A stretch of DNA of 64,000 nt from Bryobacteraceae bacterium (lineage in GTDB: Bacteria; Acidobacteriota; Terriglobia; Bryobacterales; Bryobacteraceae). Positions 1 to 8,447 of the stretch are shown here, one piece after another. Made by a program: the position numbers and the translations under genes. Under the pieces are notes generated by a model. That model had not been told where the DNA came from. It saw only the letters and a list, made by a program, of their open reading frames with translations, and did no database searches. Where the stretch lies: the NCBI GenBank assembly GCA_026002855.1, contig BPGD01000001.1, positions 1,577,972-1,641,971 on the forward strand, read 5' to 3'. Positions within the stretch are counted from its first letter, which is position 1. The number at the start of each line of letters is the position of its first letter.

Positions 1-2
1 CG

Positions 3-1139
3 GCGCCGGTGGCGTTCGGCTCGATCGGCATCCCGGTGCTGACGCTGGGGGCGATCACCGGGCTGCCGGTGGAAAAGCTCAGCGCGGCGGTGGGACGGAT
101 CTGCGCGCCGGTGTCGTTGATCGTGCCGGCATACCTCGTGATGGTGATGGGCGGCTGGCGCGCGCTGTCCGGAGTCCTGCCGGCGGCGCTGGCCTGCGGC
201 GTGGCGTTTGCGGGCGCGCAGTTTTATGCGTCGAATTATATCGGCCCGGAGCTGACCGACATCCTCAGCTCGCTGGCCGCCATCGGCGCCTGCCTGGCGG
301 CGGCGCGGCTCTGGCGGCCGCGCAACGAATTCGTCTTCGACGGCGCCGCGGCCGGGCCGGTGCTGCGCCCGCGCCATGAGGCGCGGGCGGTGCTGAAGGC
401 GTGGTCGCCCTACCTGCTGCTGGTGGTGTGCGTGCTCGCCTGGGGACGGGCCGACATCAAGGCGGCGCTGAATTCGGCCACAGTGATCATCGACTGGCCA
501 TGGCTGCACGGCCGCGTGGTGCAGACGCCGCCGGTCGTGCCGGCGGCGGCGCCGTATGCGGCGCGCTATTCATTGCAGTGGCTGGCGGCGGCCGGCACGG
601 CCTGCATGCTGGCCTGTCTGCTGGCGGGCCTGCTGCTGCGCACGCCCGCCGCGCTGTTGGCGAAGGTGCTGAAGGACACGGCGGCGCAGATGGCCAAGCC
701 GGTGCTGACGGTGGCGAGCGTGCTGGCGCTCGCCTTCCTGATGAACTACTCGGGCGCCACGGCGACGCTCGGGCTGGCGATGGCGGCCACGGGCGCGGCC
801 TTCCCCTTCTTCAGCGCGATCCTCGGCTGGCTGGGCGTGTTTCTCACCGGGAGCGACACGAGCGCGAACGCGCTGTTCGGCAACCTGCAACGGGTGACGG
901 CGCAAAGCCTGGGGCTGAACCCGGTGCTGATGGCGGCGTCGAACTCGTCGGGCGGGGTGATGGGCAAGATGATCTCGCTGCAATCGATCGCGGTGGCGGC
1001 GGCGGCCACGGGCATGCCCGCGGCCGACGAGAGCCGGCTGTTCCGGTTCACGCTGCGGCACAGCCTGCTGCTGGCGGCGCTGATCGGGCTGCTGGTGACG
1101 GCCTACGCCTACCTGGCGCCGGGGTGGATGCCCGGCTGA
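3..1139 (+). CDS. lldP: L-lactate permease family transporter, 5' end outside window
   Basis: C-terminal two thirds of a lactate permease (LctP/LldP family), an inner-membrane carrier that takes up lactate or glycolate with protons. The reading frame is open to the window edge, where it reads APVAFGSIGIPV, a block found inside this family, so the true start lies upstream. Other family blocks are GSDTSANALFGNLQ and NSSGGVMGKMISLQSIAVA near the C terminus. Several hydrophobic spans are visible, including one at the very end (LLLAALIGLLVTAYAYL). The gene ends at a TGA about 45 bases before the tetR promoter and shows no link to the following efflux operon. Family assignment is firm; substrate is inferred from the family. 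Confidence 0.9.
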   Translation, partial: APVAFGSIGIPVLTLGAITGLPVEKLSAAVGRICAPVSLIVPAYLVMVMGGWRALSGVLPAALACGVAFAGAQFYASNYIGPELTDILSSLAAIGACLAAARLWRPRNEFVFDGAAAGPVLRPRHEARAVLKAWSPYLLLVVCVLAWGRADIKAALNSATVIIDWPWLHGRVVQTPPVVPAAAPYAARYSLQWLAAAGTACMLACLLAGLLLRTPAALLAKVLKDTAAQMAKPVLTVASVLALAFLMNYSGATATLGLAMAATGAAFPFFSAILGWLGVFLTGSDTSANALFGNLQRVTAQSLGLNPVLMAASNSSGGVMGKMISLQSIAVAAAATGMPAADESRLFRFTLRHSLLLAALIGLLVTAYAYLAPGWMPG

Positions 1140-1183
1140 GGGCGGGCGATTTGCTGTTCCGGCCGTTCCGACGCGGTTCTGTC

Positions 1184-1212
1184 TTGACGCAGACTTCAAG
1201 CGAACGTATGAT
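1184..1212 (+). promoter_or_regulatory. Promoter of the tetR efflux operon
   Basis: TTGACG (1184-1189), a 17-base spacer and TATGAT (1207-1212) make a near-consensus sigma-70 promoter. The expected start of transcription is about 1219, only about 6 bases before the tetR ATG at 1225, so the mRNA may be almost leaderless. Confidence 0.7.
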
Positions 1213-1242
1213 TGAAACAAACGAATGATTGAAACATCGTTT
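1195..1242. promoter_or_regulatory. Candidate TetR operator: repeats over the -10 box and start codon
   Basis: ATGATTGAAACA occurs twice in direct orientation, at 1208-1219 and 1225-1236, a 17-base period. An inverted repeat AAACGA (1219-1224) - 12 bases - TCGTTT (1237-1242) overlaps the second copy, and TTCAA (1195-1199) faces TTGAA (1212-1216). The repeats cover the -10 box, the expected transcription start and the first codons of tetR. This is where an autoregulating TetR protein would block transcription. Binding is inferred. Confidence 0.5.
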
Positions 1243-1974
1243 GAGATGCTGCCCGACCTGGAAACCGGCGCCGGGCCCCGGGCGCGCGCCGACACGACGC
1301 GCACGCGCATCCTCGACGCGGCCGAGCGGCTGTTTGCCGAGCGCGGCTTCGCCGGGGCCTCGCTGCGCGACATCACCGCGGAAGCGCACGTGAACCTGGC
1401 GGCGGTGAATTATCACTTCGGCTCGAAAGACGAGCTCTTCCTCCAGGTGGTGCTGCGGCGGCTGGAGCCGGTGAACCGGCGCCGGCTGGAGCTGCTGGAA
1501 GAGGCCGAGCAGCGGCCGGGCGGGGCGCGGCTGGAGGACGTGGCGCGGGCCTTTGTCAGGCCGGTGATCGAAGTGCGGCACGCGGAGGGCGAATCGGGCG
1601 CGCTGTCGAAGCTGATGGCGCGGGTGGTCGGCGAGCCGGGCGGCTGGGCGGAGAAGCTGCTGCCGGTGGCGTTTGCCGGCGTGGCGGCGCGGTTTCTGGC
1701 GGCGATCGAGAGGGCGATGCCGGGTGCGAGGCGGGAGGACCTGGTGTGGGGGCTTGTGTTCAGCGCGGGCGTGCTGTCGTATTACCTGCTGCTGACGGAT
1801 GTGATCCCGCAAGTAGTAGGCGGGCAGCCAGGCCTGAAGGAGACGGGCGAGACGGTGGAGCGGATGGTGGCATATATTGTGGCCGGCCTGCGGGGGCTCG
1901 CCGATCCGTCCAGGGGAGAAAAGCGGAAAAAGGCGGGCGGCGGGAAGCGGAAGAAGAAGGGGAAACAGGCATGA
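1225..1974 (+). CDS. TetR-family transcriptional regulator (CecR-like context)
   Basis: 249-residue TetR regulator, probably the repressor of the efflux operon it heads. The helix-turn-helix domain spans roughly residues 22-75, with the recognition-helix region NLAAVNYHFGSKDELF typical of the family. The C-terminal ligand domain ends in a hydrophobic helix (VLSYYLLLTDVIPQVV), and the tail is lysine-rich (about the last 20 residues). The stop overlaps the next ATG as ATGA (1971-1974), giving translational coupling. No Shine-Dalgarno precedes the ATG at 1225; an in-frame ATG at 1246 is an alternative start. The gene order (tetR, HlyD, ABC ATPases, two ABC-2 permeases) matches E. coli cecR-ybhGFSR, so a CecR-like role is inferred. 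The inducer is unknown. Confidence 0.85.
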   Translation: MIETSFEMLPDLETGAGPRARADTTRTRILDAAERLFAERGFAGASLRDITAEAHVNLAAVNYHFGSKDELFLQVVLRRLEPVNRRRLELLEEAEQRPGGARLEDVARAFVRPVIEVRHAEGESGALSKLMARVVGEPGGWAEKLLPVAFAGVAARFLAAIERAMPGARREDLVWGLVFSAGVLSYYLLLTDVIPQVVGGQPGLKETGETVERMVAYIVAGLRGLADPSRGEKRKKAGGGKRKKKGKQA

Positions 1975-3269
1975 GGCGGGGCATGGTGTGGCTGCTGGCA
2001 GTGGCAGCGGTAGCGCAGTCGGGCGAGCCGAGGCGTTTGGCGTTGAGCCTGCGGCAGGCGGTGGAGATGGCCGTGGCTCCAGGCGGCGCGGCGCGGGCGG
2101 AGCTGGCGCGGGAGGCGGCGCGCGCCGCGGAGGCGCGGCGGCGGCAGGCGCTCGGGCCGTTGCTGCCGAATCTCGACGGCGGTTATACGTTCCGCAGCTT
2201 CACGAACAACCTGGCTTCTTTTGGCATCCAGTTTCCGGCGCTGCCCGGGATTGCGTTTCCGGCCTTCGTCGGACCGATTGACGTGCAGGATGCGCGGGCC
2301 ACGGCCTCGCAGAGCATCTTTGATCTGGCGGCGATCCGGCGCTGGCAGGCGGCGCGGGAACGGGAAGAGGCGGTGCTGGCGACGAAGGCCACGGTGGCGC
2401 GGGCCTATCTGAATGCGCTCCGGGCAGAAGCAGCGCTCGAAGCGGCGCGGGCGAACGTCGAGCTGGCGGAGCGGATCCTGAAGCTGGCGGAGTCGCAGAA
2501 GGCGGCGGGCACGGGAACGGGCATCGAAGTGACGCGCGCGGCGGCAGTGCTCGAGCAGGAGCGGCAGCGGATGATCGCGGCCGCGGAACAACAGGCAGCG
2601 GCACGGCTGGAGCTGTTGCGGGCGATGAACGCGGATCTCGGCCTGGAGATCGAACTGACGGACCGGCTTGAGTACAGGCCGGCGGAGGTCCCCGAGGCGG
2701 CGCGGGCGCTGGAGGCCGCGCGCGAGCTGCGGCCGGAGCTGAAGGCGCAGGCCGCGCGGCAGCAGGCGGCCGAGCTGAATGCTTCAGCGGCGAAATGGGA
2801 GCGGCTGCCGGCGGCGCGCGCTTTTGGCGATTACGGCGTCATCGGCCGCACCGGCAGCGTGTATCTTCCCACCCGCACCGTGGGCGTGCAGGTGAGCGTG
2901 CCGCTGTGGGACGGCGGGCGGCGCGACGCGCGACGGGCCGAGGCCGCGTCCCTGCAACGCGCCGAAGAGATCCGCACGCGCGACCTGGCCAGACAGGTGG
3001 AGCTGGAGATCCGGCTGGCGATTGAGAGGCTGAAGTCCGCCGAAGCGCAGGTGGCAGCGGCGCGCGAGACGCTGGTGCAGGCCGAGCGCGAACTGGCGCA
3101 GGCGGAGCGCCGCGTGGCGGCGGGCGTGGCCACGCCGCTGGAGGTGACCGAGGCCCAGGCCCGCGTGGCGCGGGCGCGCGAAGCCGTGGTGGCGGCAACG
3201 TTCCAGCAGAGGGCGGCGCAGATCGGGCTGGGAGAGGCCGTGGGCAATCTGGATCTGATGCTCGACTGA
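1971..3269 (+). CDS. TolC-like outer-membrane efflux protein
   Basis: 432-residue outer-membrane factor that would provide the exit duct for the exporter encoded downstream. The N terminus (MRRGMVWLLAVAAVAQSG) looks like a signal peptide. The rest is alanine/glutamate-rich long helices in two repeated halves, each preceding a beta-strand stretch (GGYTFRSFTNNL near residue 65; TVGVQVSVPLWDGGRRDARR in the second half). SVPLWDGG is a common OEP-family motif. The start is fixed by the 4-base overlap with tetR; a longer open frame from 1746 runs inside tetR and is not supported. An 17-base gap separates it from the HlyD gene. E. coli cecR-ybhGFSR lacks its own TolC gene, so this operon is more self-contained. 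Confidence 0.88.
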   Translation: MRRGMVWLLAVAAVAQSGEPRRLALSLRQAVEMAVAPGGAARAELAREAARAAEARRRQALGPLLPNLDGGYTFRSFTNNLASFGIQFPALPGIAFPAFVGPIDVQDARATASQSIFDLAAIRRWQAAREREEAVLATKATVARAYLNALRAEAALEAARANVELAERILKLAESQKAAGTGTGIEVTRAAAVLEQERQRMIAAAEQQAAARLELLRAMNADLGLEIELTDRLEYRPAEVPEAARALEAARELRPELKAQAARQQAAELNASAAKWERLPAARAFGDYGVIGRTGSVYLPTRTVGVQVSVPLWDGGRRDARRAEAASLQRAEEIRTRDLARQVELEIRLAIERLKSAEAQVAAARETLVQAERELAQAERRVAAGVATPLEVTEAQARVARAREAVVAATFQQRAAQIGLGEAVGNLDLMLD

Positions 3270-3286
3270 CGGAAGAGGCACCGACG

Positions 3287-4462
3287 ATGCGAGGCAAAAG
3301 GAAATACGCGTGGATCGCCGTTGTGGCGGCAGCGGCCGCCGTGGTTGGCTGGCGGCTTGTGACAGGCAGCGGCGAGGCGGGCGAGCTGCGGCTGAGCGGC
3401 AACATTGAACTCACCGAAGTCGAGCTTTCGTTCAAGCTGCCCGGACGGCTTGAAGAATTGCTCGTGGACGAAGGGGACGCGGTGCGCGCCGGGCAGGTGA
3501 TCGCGCGTCAGGACACCGAAGAGCTGGAGCGGCAGCGTGAGCGGGAGGCGGCGGCAGTGGAGGCGGCCGAGCGGGCGCTGGAGCAGGCGCGGGCGGCCGT
3601 CGCCTATCAGCAGCGGGCGGTGGAGCAGGACACGGCGGCGCGGCGGGCGGAGCTCGAAGCGGCCGAGAAACGGCTCGAGGAGCTGCGCAATGGAAGCCGG
3701 CCGCAGGAAGTGCGGGCGGCGCAGGCGGCGCTGCGCGAGGCCGAGGCCGCGTTCGCTCTGGCCGAGCGCGACTGGGAGAGGGCGCAGACGCTGTACCGCA
3801 ACGAGGATATCTCGGCGGCGCAGCACGACCAGTTCCGGACGAAGTACGAGGCGGCGCGGGCAGCGCTCGAGCGGGCGCGCGAGCAGGCCTCGCTCGTCAG
3901 GGAAGGGCCGCGGCGGGAGCAGATCGAGCAGCAGCGCGCGGCAGTGGAGCGGGCCCGGGCGGCACTGCGGCTGGCCGAGGCCGGCGCGCTCGAGCTGGAA
4001 CGCCGGCGCAAGGAGCTGGCCATGCGCGAGGCGGAGGTCCAGCGGGCGCGCGCGCAGCTTGCGGTGGTGGAAGTGCAGCTCGGCGAGCGCGTGTTGAAGT
4101 CGCCCGTGGACGGAGTGGTGCTGAGCAAGAGCGCCGAGCGCGGCGAAGTGCTGGCCGGCGGCGCGGCGGTGGTGACGGTGGGCGACATGGCGCGGCCCTG
4201 GCTGCGGGGCTACATCGGCGAGCGCGACCTGGGCCGGGTGAAGCCCGGCATGGCGGCGGAGGTGACGACGGACTCGTATCCCGGCAGGAGATATGCAGGC
4301 CGGGTGACGTTCATTTCCTCGGAGGCGGAGTTCACGCCGAAGCAGATCCAGACGGAGGAAGAACGGCAGAAGCTCGTGTACCGGATCAAGATCGAGCTGG
4401 CCAACCCGCGCCTGGAGCTGAAGCTGAACATGCCCGCCGATGCGGTGCTGCGGCTCGAGTGA
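3287..4462 (+). CDS. HlyD-family periplasmic adaptor (YbhG-like)
   Basis: 391-residue membrane-fusion protein joining the inner-membrane ABC pump to the TolC-like duct. One N-terminal anchor helix spans about residues 6-24. A biotinyl-lipoyl half follows (SFKLPGRLEELLVDEGDAVRAGQ, about 45-70; key residues G, DEGD, AGQ), then a long alpha-helical hairpin rich in A, E and R (about 80-260), then the second lipoyl half (LKSPVDGVVLSKSAERGEV). A beta-barrel region near the C terminus contains VKPGMAAEVTTDSYPG. The coiled-coil region is long, as in YbhG. It lies 6 bases before the first ATPase gene. Family and role are well supported; cargo is unknown. Confidence 0.88.
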   Translation: MRGKRKYAWIAVVAAAAAVVGWRLVTGSGEAGELRLSGNIELTEVELSFKLPGRLEELLVDEGDAVRAGQVIARQDTEELERQREREAAAVEAAERALEQARAAVAYQQRAVEQDTAARRAELEAAEKRLEELRNGSRPQEVRAAQAALREAEAAFALAERDWERAQTLYRNEDISAAQHDQFRTKYEAARAALERAREQASLVREGPRREQIEQQRAAVERARAALRLAEAGALELERRRKELAMREAEVQRARAQLAVVEVQLGERVLKSPVDGVVLSKSAERGEVLAGGAAVVTVGDMARPWLRGYIGERDLGRVKPGMAAEVTTDSYPGRRYAGRVTFISSEAEFTPKQIQTEEERQKLVYRIKIELANPRLELKLNMPADAVLRLE

Positions 4463-4468
4463 GGGGCG

Positions 4469-5377
4469 ATGATCCGCGCGGAGAATCTGAGCCGCCGTTT
4501 TGGCGCGGTACAGGCCGTACAGGGGCTGACGCTTGAGGTGCGCGCCGGCGAGATCTTCGCGCTGGTCGGGCCCGACGGGGCGGGCAAGACGACCGCGCTC
4601 CGGCTGCTGGCCGGGCTGCTGGACGCCGACGAGGGGCGCGCCGAAATCTGCGGCCACGACGTCCAGCGCGACCCCGACGCGGTGAAAGACCGCCTGGGCT
4701 ACATGGCGCAGCGGTTCGGGCTCTATCAGGACCTGACCGTGGAGGAAAACATTGAATTCTTCGGCGAGCTGTTTGGCACGGACCCGGGAGAGCGCGAGCG
4801 GCTGGCGGCGCAACTGCTGGAGATGACGCGGATGGCCGAATTCCGGCGGCGGCGCGCGGGACAGTTGAGCGGAGGGATGAAGCAGAAGCTGGCGCTCATC
4901 TGCACGCTGCTGCACCGGCCGCAGGCGCTGCTGCTCGACGAGCCGACCTGCGGGGTGGACCCGCTGTCGCGCCGGGATTTCTGGCGGATCCTCGAGCGGC
5001 TGGCGGCCGGCGGCATGGCGGTGCTCGTCTCAACGGCCTACCTGGACGAGGCGGAGCGCTGCGCGCGAGCGGGCCTGATGCACGGCGGGCGGCTTGTGTG
5101 GAGCGGAGCGCCGGCAGAGGCCAAAAACAGAATCGCACCGTTCTGTTTTCGGGCGGCGGCGCCCGACCGGCGCCTGGCCCGGGCGCGGCTGTTGGCCGAG
5201 CCGGGCGTGCTGGCGGCTGAGCCGGCCGGCGCGGCGCTGCACGTGTATCTGGAGGAAGACGCGAGGGCGGAGGACGTGATGCGGGCGTCGGGCGTCGGGC
5301 TGGAGCCGCTGGAACCTTCGCTGGAAGACGCCTTCATCGTGCTCATCCGCAGGCAGGAGGCGCGCCGTGCCGCCTGA
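4469..5377 (+). CDS. ABC transporter ATPase 1 (YbhF N-half-like)
   Basis: 302-residue ABC ATPase corresponding to the N-terminal half of E. coli YbhF. Walker A is GPDGAGKT (about 34-41), signature LSGGMKQ (about 134-140), Walker B LLLDE (about 155-159). The H-loop position reads STAYLDEAE, so the usual histidine is alanine (about residue 191). This suggests that its own ATP site is catalytically weak while its canonical signature motif serves the partner ATPase. A C-terminal extension after about residue 215 ends in EPSLEDAFIVLIRR, typical of ABC-2 type drug exporters. It overlaps the next gene by 11 bases, and AGGAGG at 5355-5360 lies inside its end as ribosome site for that gene. Confidence 0.9.
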   Translation: MIRAENLSRRFGAVQAVQGLTLEVRAGEIFALVGPDGAGKTTALRLLAGLLDADEGRAEICGHDVQRDPDAVKDRLGYMAQRFGLYQDLTVEENIEFFGELFGTDPGERERLAAQLLEMTRMAEFRRRRAGQLSGGMKQKLALICTLLHRPQALLLDEPTCGVDPLSRRDFWRILERLAAGGMAVLVSTAYLDEAERCARAGLMHGGRLVWSGAPAEAKNRIAPFCFRAAAPDRRLARARLLAEPGVLAAEPAGAALHVYLEEDARAEDVMRASGVGLEPLEPSLEDAFIVLIRRQEARRAA

Positions 5378-6119
5378 AGCCCCGATGGTGGAAGTGCGCG
5401 GACTGGTGAAACGATTCGACGGGTTCACGGCGGTGGACCACGTGACGCTGGAGATCGCGCGCGGGGAGATTTTCGGGTTTCTGGGACCGAACGGCGCCGG
5501 CAAGACGACGACGATCCGGATCCTGTGCGGGCTGCTCGAGCCGAGCGAGGGCGTGGCGCGCGTCAATGGCTTCGATGTGGCTCGGGAGCCGGAGAGCGTG
5601 AAGCATTCGATCGGGTACATGTCGCAGAAGTTTTCGCTGTATGACGATTTGACCGTGGAGGAAAACCTGGACTTCTTCTGCGGCGTCTACGGCGTGGCAG
5701 GCGCGCGGCGCGATGAGCGGAAGGGGTACGCGCTGCGGATGGCGGGGCTCGAGGTGGAAAGGAAGCGGATGACGCGCGAGCTGGCCGGAGGCTGGAAACA
5801 GCGGCTGGCGCTGGGCTGCGCGGTGCTGCACGAGCCGCCGGTGCTGTTTCTGGACGAGCCGACTTCCGGAGTGGACCCGATCGCGCGGCGGCGCTTCTGG
5901 GACCTGATTTACGAGATGGCGGAGGCCGGATCGACGGTGATCGTCTCGACGCATTACATGGACGAGGCCGAATACTGCCAGCGGCTGGCGCTGATGCATC
6001 GCGGTCGCGTGGTGGCACTGGGGACGCCCGGGGAGCTGCGGGCGCAGTGTGGCGCGGGCGCCACGATGGACGATGTTTTCACAGCGTGCATCGAGCGCGA
6101 GGAGAGGCAACGTCCATGA
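5367..6119 (+). CDS. ABC transporter ATPase 2 (YbhF C-half-like)
   Basis: 250-residue ABC ATPase matching the C-terminal half of YbhF. Walker A is GPNGAGKT (about 40-47) and Walker B VLFLDEPTSGVDP (about 159-171). The signature is LAGGWKQ instead of LSGGQ. The H-loop histidine is present (STHYMDEAE, about residue 196). The chosen GTG start at 5367 sits 6 bases after a strong AGGAGG; an in-frame ATG at 5385 is a weaker choice. It ends in ATGA shared with the first permease gene. With ATPase 1 it should form a heterodimer having one canonical and one degenerate ATP site. Confidence 0.9.
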   Translation: MPPEAPMVEVRGLVKRFDGFTAVDHVTLEIARGEIFGFLGPNGAGKTTTIRILCGLLEPSEGVARVNGFDVAREPESVKHSIGYMSQKFSLYDDLTVEENLDFFCGVYGVAGARRDERKGYALRMAGLEVERKRMTRELAGGWKQRLALGCAVLHEPPVLFLDEPTSGVDPIARRRFWDLIYEMAEAGSTVIVSTHYMDEAEYCQRLALMHRGRVVALGTPGELRAQCGAGATMDDVFTACIEREERQRP

Positions 6120-7249
6120 GCCGGAGGCGGCTGAGGGCGGTGTTCCGCAAGGAACTGCTGCATATTGTGCGGGACTGGCGCAGCCTCGGGATGGCGCTGG
6201 CGGTGCCGATGGCGCTGCTGGTGCTGTTCGGCTACGCGCTGACGCTCGACGTGGACCGCATCCCGACGGTGCTGTACGACCAGGACGGCACGGCCGCGAG
6301 CCGCGAGCTGGCCGAGCGGCTGCGGGGCTCGCGATTCTTCGAGGTGCGGGGCGTGCGCGGCGGCTATCCGGATGTGGTGCGGGAGCTGGACGAGGGACGG
6401 GCGTTGATGGCGGTGGTGATCCCGCGGGGCCATGCGCGGCGCGTGGCGGCGGGAGAGAACGCGAAGGTGCAGGTGCTGCTCGACGGCAGCGACTCCAACA
6501 CGGCGTCGATCGCCGCGGGCTATGCGGACGCGGTCGTGATGGCGCACGCGATGGAGCTGCGCGGGCAGTGGGCGGAGCGGCGCGGGGCGGGGAAGCTGGA
6601 GCCGCCGGCGGATCTGCGGCCGCGGGTGCTGTACAACAACGCGCTGCAATCGAGAAACTTCATCGTGCCGGGGCTGATTGCGGTGATCCTGATGATCATT
6701 GCCAGCCTGCTGACGTCGCTGACGGTGGCGCGGGAGTGGGAGAACGGGACGATGGAGCAACTGCTGGCGACGCCGCTGCGGCCGGCCGAGCTGCTGCTGG
6801 GCAAGCTGGGAGCGTATTTCCTGCTGGGCGTGGCAGACACGGTGATCGCTCTGGTGCTTGGCGTGGGAATTTTCGGCGTGCCGATGCGGGGCAGCTACCT
6901 GCTGCTGGCGGTGACGAGCGGGCTTTTTCTGTTCGGGGCGCTGAGCTGGGGCATTTTCCTTTCGACGGTGACGCGGTCGCAACTGCTGGCCTACCAGGCG
7001 TCGCTGATCACGAGTTTCCTGCCGGCATTCCTGCTCAGCGGGTTTGTGTTCGCGCTGGAGAACATGCCGTTTGCGGTGCAGCAGATCTCGCGGATCGTGC
7101 CGGCGCGGTATTTCGTCACCATTCTGCACGGAATTTTTCTCAAAGGCGTTGGCGTGGAACTGCTGTGGGCGCCGATGCTTTTCCTGCTGATTTATGCGGG
7201 CATCGTGTTTACGGTGGCGCGGCGGAAGCTGCGCCAGAAGGTGGCCTGA
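6116..7249 (+). CDS. ABC-2 type permease (YbhS-like)
   Basis: 377-residue inner-membrane subunit of the exporter. The plan is that of ABC2_membrane_3 proteins: a first membrane helix near residues 22-42 (ALAVPMALLVLFGYALTLDV), a large extracytoplasmic domain of about 130 residues, then five hydrophobic helices in the C-terminal half. The conserved junction EWENGTMEQLLATPLRPAEL lies before the third helix. The start is set by the ATGA overlap with ATPase 2 and a GAGGAGAGG sequence just upstream. It forms a pair with the next gene, whose layout is the same (FGYA..LDV, EIGTMEQLMVTPLRP). Confidence 0.88.
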   Translation: MSRRRLRAVFRKELLHIVRDWRSLGMALAVPMALLVLFGYALTLDVDRIPTVLYDQDGTAASRELAERLRGSRFFEVRGVRGGYPDVVRELDEGRALMAVVIPRGHARRVAAGENAKVQVLLDGSDSNTASIAAGYADAVVMAHAMELRGQWAERRGAGKLEPPADLRPRVLYNNALQSRNFIVPGLIAVILMIIASLLTSLTVAREWENGTMEQLLATPLRPAELLLGKLGAYFLLGVADTVIALVLGVGIFGVPMRGSYLLLAVTSGLFLFGALSWGIFLSTVTRSQLLAYQASLITSFLPAFLLSGFVFALENMPFAVQQISRIVPARYFVTILHGIFLKGVGVELLWAPMLFLLIYAGIVFTVARRKLRQKVA

Positions 7250-7258
7250 GGAGGGGCG

Positions 7259-8410
7259 ATGTGGCCGAGGCTGCGTGAAATCGTGAGGAAGGAGTTCCGG
7301 CAGGCGTTCCGCGAGCCGCGGATGCGCGTGTTTCTCTTCCTGCCGCCGCTGTTGCAGACGATTCTTTTCGGCTATGCCGTAAACCTGGATGTCGAGCACG
7401 TGCGGCTCGGCTGGATGGACATGGACGGCGGCCCGGCGGCGCGCGAGCTGTTTTACGCCTTCGAGTCCAGCCATGAATTCGAGGTGGTGGCGCACGCGCA
7501 CAACGAGCGCGAGGCGCAGGCGCTGCTTGACCGCGGCGATGTGCAGGCGCTGGTGCGGGTGGCGCCGCGCTTCAGCCGGGAGGTGGCCGCGCACCGGCAG
7601 GGCCAGGTGCAGCTTCTGCTGGATGGAACCAATTCCAACACCGCCGCCATCATCCTGAGCCACGCCACCGGCGTGGTGGCCGGCTTCAACCGGCGGATGC
7701 TTCTCGATCAACAGAAGGAGCGGCTGGTGGACCGCACGCGCGGCGGAGCGGTGCTCGTGCGGATTCCGGGCGTCGAGACGGAACGGCGCGTGTGGTTCAA
7801 CCCGGAGCTGAAGAGCCGGAATTATTTCGTGCCGGGCGTCATTGTGAATGTGCTGACGCTGGTGACGCTGATGCTCACCGCGCTGAGCATCGTCCGGGAA
7901 AAGGAGATCGGGACGATGGAACAGCTCATGGTGACGCCGCTGCGGCCGATGGAACTGATGCTGGGCAAGACGATACCGTTCGCGCTGGTGGGGATGTTCG
8001 ACCTGATGCTGTTGACGGGCCTGGCGCTGCTGATCTTTCACGTTCCGTTGCGGGGCAGTGTGCTGCTGCTGGCGGGCGCGGGGGCGCTGTTCATCCTTTC
8101 CACGCTCGGGGCCGGTCTTTTCATGAGCACGGTGAGCCACACGCAGCAGCAGGCGATGATGGCGTCCTTCTTTTTCTTTCAGCCCGCTTTCATGTTAAGC
8201 GGCTTTGCGTTTCCGATCCGCAACATGCCGGAGCCGGTGCAGTGGCTCACGTATCTGAACCCGCTGCGGTATTTCATGGAAATCGTGCGCGGGGTGTTTC
8301 TGAAGGGTAGCGGCGCCGGCCAGCTCTGGCCGCAACTGGCGGCGCTGGCGGCGATGGGGGTCACAATTGTCGTCCTCAGCGCGCTGCGGTTCCACAAGCG
8401 GCTCGAATAG
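7259..8410 (+). CDS. ABC-2 type permease (YbhR-like)
   Basis: 383-residue second permease subunit, homologous in layout to the one before it: N-terminal membrane helix (FLFLPPLLQTILFGYAVNLD), extracytoplasmic domain, then five helices preceded by EKEIGTMEQLMVTPLRP. TGAGGAGGGG just before the ATG is a strong ribosome site. It is the last gene of the operon and ends 37 bases before the convergent manA stop, with no clear hairpin between. With its partner it should form the heterodimeric membrane channel. In E. coli the homologous pair has been linked to drug and cation export; that function is only inferred here. Confidence 0.88.
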   Translation: MWPRLREIVRKEFRQAFREPRMRVFLFLPPLLQTILFGYAVNLDVEHVRLGWMDMDGGPAARELFYAFESSHEFEVVAHAHNEREAQALLDRGDVQALVRVAPRFSREVAAHRQGQVQLLLDGTNSNTAAIILSHATGVVAGFNRRMLLDQQKERLVDRTRGGAVLVRIPGVETERRVWFNPELKSRNYFVPGVIVNVLTLVTLMLTALSIVREKEIGTMEQLMVTPLRPMELMLGKTIPFALVGMFDLMLLTGLALLIFHVPLRGSVLLLAGAGALFILSTLGAGLFMSTVSHTQQQAMMASFFFFQPAFMLSGFAFPIRNMPEPVQWLTYLNPLRYFMEIVRGVFLKGSGAGQLWPQLAALAAMGVTIVVLSALRFHKRLE

Positions 8411-8447
8411 CGGGCGCCGCGCGAGTGGTGAGAAAGCGGCAAGCCAA

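Noticed and set aside
2831-8140. Long minus-strand frames (2831-4915 and 5954-8140) opposite the efflux operon
   Set aside because: Histidine/arginine/glutamine-rich shadow translations with no family motifs, opposite genes with complete ABC and HlyD motifs.
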